From Zantedeschia hybrid cultivar (taxonomy: Eukaryota; Streptophyta; Magnoliopsida; Alismatales; Araceae), in NCBI GenBank assembly GCA_030544215.1, contig JARZZO010000011.1, positions 54,681,587 to 54,745,586 of the forward strand: a stretch of DNA of 64,000 nucleotides, read 5' to 3'. Under the pieces are notes generated by a model. It did not search any database and had not been told where the DNA came from. It worked only from the letters and a program-made list of their open reading frames with translations. The position numbers and the translations under genes were made by a program. Of this stretch, positions 58,130 through 64,000 are shown piece after piece (the first letter of the stretch is position 1; each line of letters starts with the position of its first letter).

Positions 58130-58760
58130 AATACATTCAGCAACCACTGATAATCGAAGTTAAATACACTACCCAAGATGCTTATTAATCGATTTGAAAA
58201 AGCAAATAATTGAGGCCATAAGTGAAGGTTAATCAATTTGAGATCATAAGGATAGTTGGAGTTTAATTTGAATCTCTAAATCGATCAAGCCAAAAACATA
58301 GTAATTGATTGGTCATAAAACTATAATCGAAGTTATAAATTGTCACAATAATCAATTAAAGTTTTATTGTTAATCAAAGTGAAAGACTTGAACGCTTAAT
58401 TGATTTACGATATATCGATAATCGAAGGTAAAGACTTAAACGCTGAATCAATTTGCGATATATTGATAATCGAAGTGAAACCACAAGCAAAGCATTAATC
58501 GAAGGGAACATTTGAAATGATAATCGAATAGAGATTCAATATTAATCAAAATAGGTGATTGATCAAGCCTATATCGTTAATCAAATGGAGTTAGATAATC
58601 GATGTGAAGAATGAATCGATTAATGAAGTCAAAACACACATAGAACCTCTTAATCATTTAGCGACAAATACGTAATCAATTTTCTAGTTGTATCTATAAT
58701 CGATATGATTATAGATCTCTTGAATTCGATTAAGTCTAAAATTAAGCATATAATCAGTAA
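58130..58760. repeat. Interspersed AATCGA/TCGATT motif array
   Basis: AATCGAAG, AATCGATT, AATCAATT and ATATCGAT recur every 20-50 bases. One stretch of about 48 bp (AAGACTTGAACGC...GATAATCGAAG) is duplicated at 58383 and 58430. Similar AATCGATTA-type arrays occur in plant LTRs, and a second array lies at 61340-61745. Confidence 0.6.
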
Positions 58761-58904
58761 AACTGACATCATATAAAACAAATAAATTCAACTATTAGTG
58801 AAAATTTATGTAGTGCTTATTGCTAACATTTTCATTGTTTGTTATCACTAAAATATGGGAGTTAAATGAATACACAAATTTTCAATAGGGTCTTGATGAT
58901 TCCT

Positions 58905-59820
58905 AGAGTTATTCCAAGTAAGTTCCACAACCTCCAGCTCTTTCAAGTTCTTCTTCACACCTTCTAAGGCCCCGAAAGAACTTTCTTGCATTGAAAAAAG
59001 TACCCCCTTACAGCTAGTAGCCTTCCATCTCTCTTTCTCTTAACAACAACATGAAAGTTAGCCTTTCCAAGCAAAGTTGTAGACCTAATGGCTCCAGTAC
59101 AAAACCAAGCGTTTACTTATAGCTAATTCTAATTTTCATACTTAATACTAACTCTCTCTTCCTCCTTAAGGTTATAACTTCATCCACAAGACTTTCTCTT
59201 CAAGTTAAAGTAATAATCTGAGTATAAAACAAACTCTATTTCCACAACCCGCACTTTTCTTTCCTGTAAACCTCTAAATTCAAGCCCTTAAACATCTAAA
59301 TTAGAGAAGACTCTCTTCTACAAATTTTAAAACTTTTTATCCTCTTTCTAACACAACTAAACTCATATTTTTTTAATTTTTTTTATGAAATGTTATCCAT
59401 ATTTTACTCCTAGGTATTCCGAACTAAAAAATCTGACAGATTTTGTTCTCATCCAAAGACATCCAAATTCTAATCAATAAACAACTTATTTTAGAAATAT
59501 AGTCTTCATAAAAGTTTTATAATTTTGAGTTATTTTTCTAATGAAATTTATCTTACTTAATTTAAAATTTTCTATGTGATGCTATTCTTAAAATATCAAA
59601 ATTGGGTTAGTAAATCTGTGGGTAGAGTCTTAATTCAAGTAAGATTCAAATTGTAACTTTCTACTTATGAATTGGATTCTAAATATAATCAAATTTATTG
59701 TCTCTACTTCTAATCCAAGTCTAATATCTCTTCTAAAATTTTTCACGTCTTGATTTCATTAATTTAACTTTTCCTTCTTTCTTAATTCAAATCCAAGTTC
59801 CATTAGGACTTCTTGTAGTG
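58905..59820. repeat. Repeat shared with 37890-38880
   Basis: Second copy of the dispersed segment described at 37890; diverged, non-coding. Confidence 0.5.
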
Positions 59821-61339
59821 ATCCACAGATTTACACACGCTTAAGTCGTTGTCTTGAGAAACCTGCAACCAATGACTATGCCAAACCATCCACATTCTCT
59901 AGGCATATAAATAAGATAACCACACCAAAATTCTCTTAATTAAAACATGTTTAAACACAAGACTACTACAAGCCAAAGTTTAAAAAGTTAATTGCATGTC
60001 AGGATTCATATTAAAATCTGAGGTATACCTATACACAGCAAAATCATGAAGATATATAAGCTAGATCTACTTTCTAGCTCTTCAAAACTCTAGCTTAAAC
60101 GCTCTAAACATTCTAGCAATCCCTCTCTAAGTCCCTTACTAGGGTCACCTGAATATAGCCCACTAACCTGTGTGAGTATAAAACTTAGCAGGTATCAAAA
60201 ACAAAACATGTTTACGTATAAGTAACCATGTAAATCACATGTTATCATACAGAAACTCTCACGAGTTATACAGATACATACAAGCTGCATGATTTGAGGG
60301 CAGATAAGTAGCACAAAGTTTTAAAATTAAATCATCTCAAATTCTTACATCGAATTTTTATCTTCTTATAAAGAAATTACATAGTCCATGGGCCTGCTGC
60401 ACAAGCAATTCATACATATCATCCCAATAGATCAAATCATATCTAGGAGATCACATTCACACCATATCTATCAAGTTTTAAGTCTTAAGTAATCGGGTAG
60501 ATGTCTAAACGACAACATAAGGTGCCAAACTGCCTTGGCACCTAGACGAATGCAGTACCATGTTCTTGATACAATCAGTAAGGATCGGAGGCGCACCCTC
60601 ACTTTCCACCAAACTGAAATATGGCATATAGGATTTCACATATACCCATTATTCATTAGGCCACACATATGACTGCTACCACATCAAATAATTACTATGG
60701 ATTTATCCATACATGTCACTTTAAGATGGCACTGTCTATACAATTATATTTTCTTAAATTTCAAAACATCACTATAGTTACCGTAGTTTTCTAAAACATA
60801 TGAGAAGGAAACTTTCTACAAAATAATTGCCTGGTAGCTTGAGTTTTAGAACTATAATCTGCTACTAATTCTTAATAGAAAACTCATAAATATATATATT
60901 CTTCTATGGGTATGAGCTGTGATACAAATGATATAAATATGTATTAACTCAGGAATTACACATACATGTTTTACAAGCCTCAAATTACCAAAAATAGAAT
61001 TAAAATCATATAAACAAGCAAAATAACAAGAATAGTTTATCATGCATTGCCTTAGGTCAAGAAGAACCTAACTCCCTATTGGTGGCTGAGCCCAAGAACT
61101 CCTCAGCTTTCTCAAAAATTTCCAGCTAAAACTATAGAAAACAAAGGAAAAAAAATACCCCACTAATAGGGCTTATAAACCCACTGAATCCTTTGTCAAA
61201 TCTATTACTAAGCAATTGTCCTAAGTTCCTTGCCAAGTGTCTCACATGCGTTGCTAATCGTGTTAGAAATCATATTGAGAACCTAGGAATATTCTTAAAT
61301 ATACCCTTGTCAAAATGCACTAATAACTTATAATTGATT
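59821..61339. other. Probable LTR-derived non-coding DNA
   Basis: AT-rich apart from 60520-60620, where GGTGCCAAACTGCCTTGGCA and GGATCGGAGGCGCACCCTCA resemble segments of large gypsy LTRs in monocots as I remember them. No ends or coding sequence found. Confidence 0.35.
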
Positions 61340-61745
61340 ATTATAGTTAAATCATCAATTATTTATGTTCAGTCTATTGATTATGCGCATCATTCAATTA
61401 ATCGATTATAGGATGTTAAGTTATTGGTTTCATTCCTATCACTAATCAATTACCCTATCAATTACCAACTTAAGTTGTCGATTGTGTAAGTATCGCTAAC
61501 TGATTATCCTATCAATTAGTAGCTTAAGTTATTGATTATATGTTATTGTTAAATTGATTCCCAATCTTCTTATTTAATCGATTACCAATTCTTCCTTTAA
61601 TCGATTACAGTTGCTCTGCTTAATCGATTTGTCTTCCTTGATTAATCGAATACAAGCTCTTTACTAGATCGATTATACTTTGTTCTTATAATTGATTACT
61701 TTTTATTCTTGATCCGGTTACCCATCAATTCTTTAAATCGATTGA
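61340..61745. repeat. Second ATCGATTA motif array
   Basis: TAATCGATTA, TTAATCGATT and decayed forms (AATTGATTA, ATCAATTA) recur at about 25-40 base spacing, often as the palindrome AATCGATT. Confidence 0.65.
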
Positions 61746-62699
61746 GTACAGATGAGGTGATGTGGCCCAATTAGGCCCATTTAGCTAAAAGGCCCAAAGG
61801 CCCGCAGTTCGCAGGTACTTACACGAGGGTACTACGTGAGCTCGCTTGGTACCCCGATTAGCAAGCTGAAGACTGGGACCTAGAATGCATGGGCTCTAAG
61901 TCCCAGGAATGCCAGGCCTAGAAGATCGACACATCAGTCGATAAGCTTCAAGACCAGCAGTGTCCCGGTCACGTCTACTGAGTACCAAGAGGAGCCTACT
62001 CTCTCAGTAATCCAAGGTCTGAGACTCGTCCAAGGGGAGGTCAGGAGCTAGGACTCAGAGGCTGCCACCTCCCAACTACCAGGGAGATTGAAGGCCCCCC
62101 AGGATCGATTCATAACTCCTCCCCGCCATCAGGCGGGTCATGTGGACTAACGGCATAACCGCCCACTCAAGGCAGGTCCCCATAATCTGCTCCTTCGATC
62201 ACGAAAGGGAATCCCTCCATCCAGCCCATTATCCCACGATCCCCTCGATCCAGGGGCATGGGTCACGGGCCAATTAACTCCCCAAGTCAACGACCCCCTT
62301 GATGCCACACTAGATAGGGACTATCTATATTGGGACTCAATAAGTGCAAAGAGATGGAATGAAAATTTTCATATTCACCTCTCATTGAGAACGGGAAAGG
62401 CTGGGCACGAGGGAGTTTTTTGAAATCTTCCCCTCTCTGCACTGAGGGAGTACAGTCCAACCATGCATTTAGAGGATCTCTATTATAATAGCAAGCCACA
62501 ATGAAGAATTGTGAGGAGTGGATTGAGGGTACTCTTTTTAGTGTTTGGGTGTCCTACAGGCCAATTCTGGGCCGTGTAGGTCCAATGTGTTGTACAATCT
62601 TTTTCAATATAATTAATTGGTAATTAGAGCATAAACTTGTAATCTGTGGATTGCTTTGGGTTGTCCCTAGAATATGTGGTTGTAAAGTCAATTTTGAGA
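61746..62699. other. GC-richer segment, possibly an LTR fragment
   Basis: Begins with GATGTGGCCCAATTAGGCCCA, a GGCCCA-rich opening reminiscent of the gypsy LTR at 8678, then unique sequence. I found neither a TATA box nor matching ends. Confidence 0.3.
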
Positions 62700-63138
62700 T
62701 GGGATCTCAAATGTGAGTTTGATTGTACATGGACACATACCTTAAACTGTTCTCGATTGGAGAGTAATCACTCTGGGACATTGATTACGCGTAAATCGGC
62801 ACGCATGATGTGTACATGACCAATATCACGGTCAAAGGTGCGAGGCACCAACACATATGTGTGGGTATTCATCTTGGAAGGATGTTCACTAAACTGATCC
62901 GCTGATAGATCTTTAGATAGTTAATTATACCTAATGTCAACTGAAGATCTATATGTCTCAGTAGTATCGTTGATCCTTTGACCTGCGACATTAATGGGGC
63001 CTTGCGTGCTGACTGGTGTGGTTTAATATGTGGTTAAGTGACTTTAACCATAAGTCATGAAATATCGAATTATTAACTACATCGGAATACATGCGAAAAC
63101 CGTTAATAGTCAAGAGGGGATCGCTCACTATCAGGTAT
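62700..63138 (+). mobile_element. Plus-oriented copia LTR-like remnant
   Basis: GATGTTCACTAAACTGATCC, GATCTATATGTCTCAG and GACCTGCGACATTAATGG recall words that the copia A and B LTRs carry on their minus strand (GAGTTCACTGAACTGATCCG, GGACCTGAGACAC). This remnant therefore faces the opposite way to the LTR that starts at 63139. Confidence 0.4.
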
Positions 63139-64000
63139 TGTAAGGAATCGCCAAGAACGCAGCGGAGAATAAAAATGATTCCTATGTATCGGCTGCTGGA
63201 ATCGTAAAACGGACATTAAAATAAACGCGGGAAGAACGGTTCTTCACCTTTGCGGGGTTTCGAATCTCCCGTAGATGATTCCGACTCGGTAATCGCGCAC
63301 GCACACGATCTCTAGAGGTATCCACACGAGCTCTCGCTGCAGACGCGATTTCCTCCTCGACTTGAGTGCTCCGACCAGATTTCAAATCCACCATGCGCGG
63401 AGAGAGACAGATCTACTCCAAGAGAGAGAGAAGGAGAGAGAGAGAGGAGAAAGAGAATCTGGGGTCAGTAATTCGTCCAACTAACTTTTTACCTCTCCCC
63501 CTTGGCCCTCCTTATATAGAAATAAGGATAAGCACAAGGATTAATCCTCATGATTATTCAAGAGTTTGGCCTTGGATAATTCTCCATTAAATCTTCATGT
63601 TTATCCTGCGGCTTTTCATAAAAACCCAAATAAGCATGAAATTTAACGTCCCTCACCGTCTGACGAAAACTCTTATGTGTGTGACCCTCTAGGCCCATAT
63701 ATCAGTCCGGTTTCAGACCCATTAAACTTAGAACTGATTCTAGAGTTTAATATTTATTAATTAACATTTAAACATCATATGTTAAATGATTAATTTAATA
63801 AACAAGTGGATTATCATCTGATAATTAATTCACTTGGCCTTCTGATCATGAACAGCACCAAACACTACATCATGATCCTAGAAGATATAAGGAATACTGT
63901 TCTCTTTAATTGAACATTTCCGTCTGCAGATACCGCACAGATATAATCCTTCACTCATGCAATGTCCCAATAACGCAAGGGTATGGTTTTATAGTCAAAC
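63139..64000 (-). mobile_element. Partial LTR of the copia A/B family at the right edge
   Basis: From TGTAAGGAATCGCC onward it follows the order of the other LTRs: ACGCAGCGGAGAATAAAA, GTTTCGAATCTCC at the place of the palindrome, TGTGTGACCCTCTAGGCCC, TTTCCGTCTGCAGATACCGC and AGATATAATCCTTCA. It is closer to the LTR at 7099 than to 4033. No primer site adjoins its inner end, so it is either a 3' LTR or a solo LTR; it runs off the window. Confidence 0.75.

Overview
The window is nuclear DNA from a flowering plant, most likely a monocot. It holds one ordinary two-exon gene with GC-rich exons, set among retrotransposons and small DNA transposons in AT-rich, microsatellite-bearing DNA. I see no bacterial or organellar genes, no rRNA or tRNA genes and no CRISPR array.

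Left third (1-21434): three retrotransposons are stacked. Copia element A lies on the minus strand. Its pol region runs off the left edge, its 2.8 kb 5' leader covers 1250-4032 and its 5' LTR is 4033-5584. A sits inside the leader of a related, more diverged minus-strand copia element B (leader 5585-7098, 5' LTR 7099-8676). A complete plus-strand Ty3/gypsy element of the Tat type (8678-21429) inserted one base beyond the outer end of B's LTR. It has a perfect AACAC target duplication and two LTRs of about 1.06 kb that differ at about 17 positions. It carries an intact 1838-codon gag-pol frame, a 73-bp tandem array, and on the opposite strand a three-exon gene with its own TATA box and three G-boxes. 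That antisense gene is interrupted by one stop codon.

Middle (21435-34781): a minus-strand major-facilitator gene of the nodulin-like/NFD4 family has exon 1 at 27096-27557 and exon 2 at 21848-23263. Its 3.83 kb intron has consensus splice sites and holds a 26-base C tract, G-boxes and a TGGGCC palindrome. Upstream are AT-rich DNA, several MITEs, a possible SINE head and an LTR fragment.

Right half (34782-64000): a solo copia LTR (34782-36324), AT-rich DNA with 594-bp and 82-bp tandem repeats, a 5'-truncated LINE (about 42777-45185), decayed SIRE/Maximus-like copia remnants with an internal duplication (about 45190-52640), a LINE zinc-finger fragment, a MITE-like element, a decayed copia RT/RNase H region (55144-56700), LTR-like repeat DNA with ATCGAT-rich stretches, and a partial fourth copy of the A/B-type LTR at the right edge.

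The most unusual signal is in the 5' leader of copia A. Four copies of an identical 20-nt motif that itself folds into a small hairpin are each enclosed by a different pair of complementary arms. Further upstream in the same transcript are about a dozen short AT palindromes whose arms change sequence but stay complementary, followed by a 16-bp GC hairpin. This looks like a structured RNA leader kept by compensatory change. The function is unknown and all structural claims rest on reading by eye.
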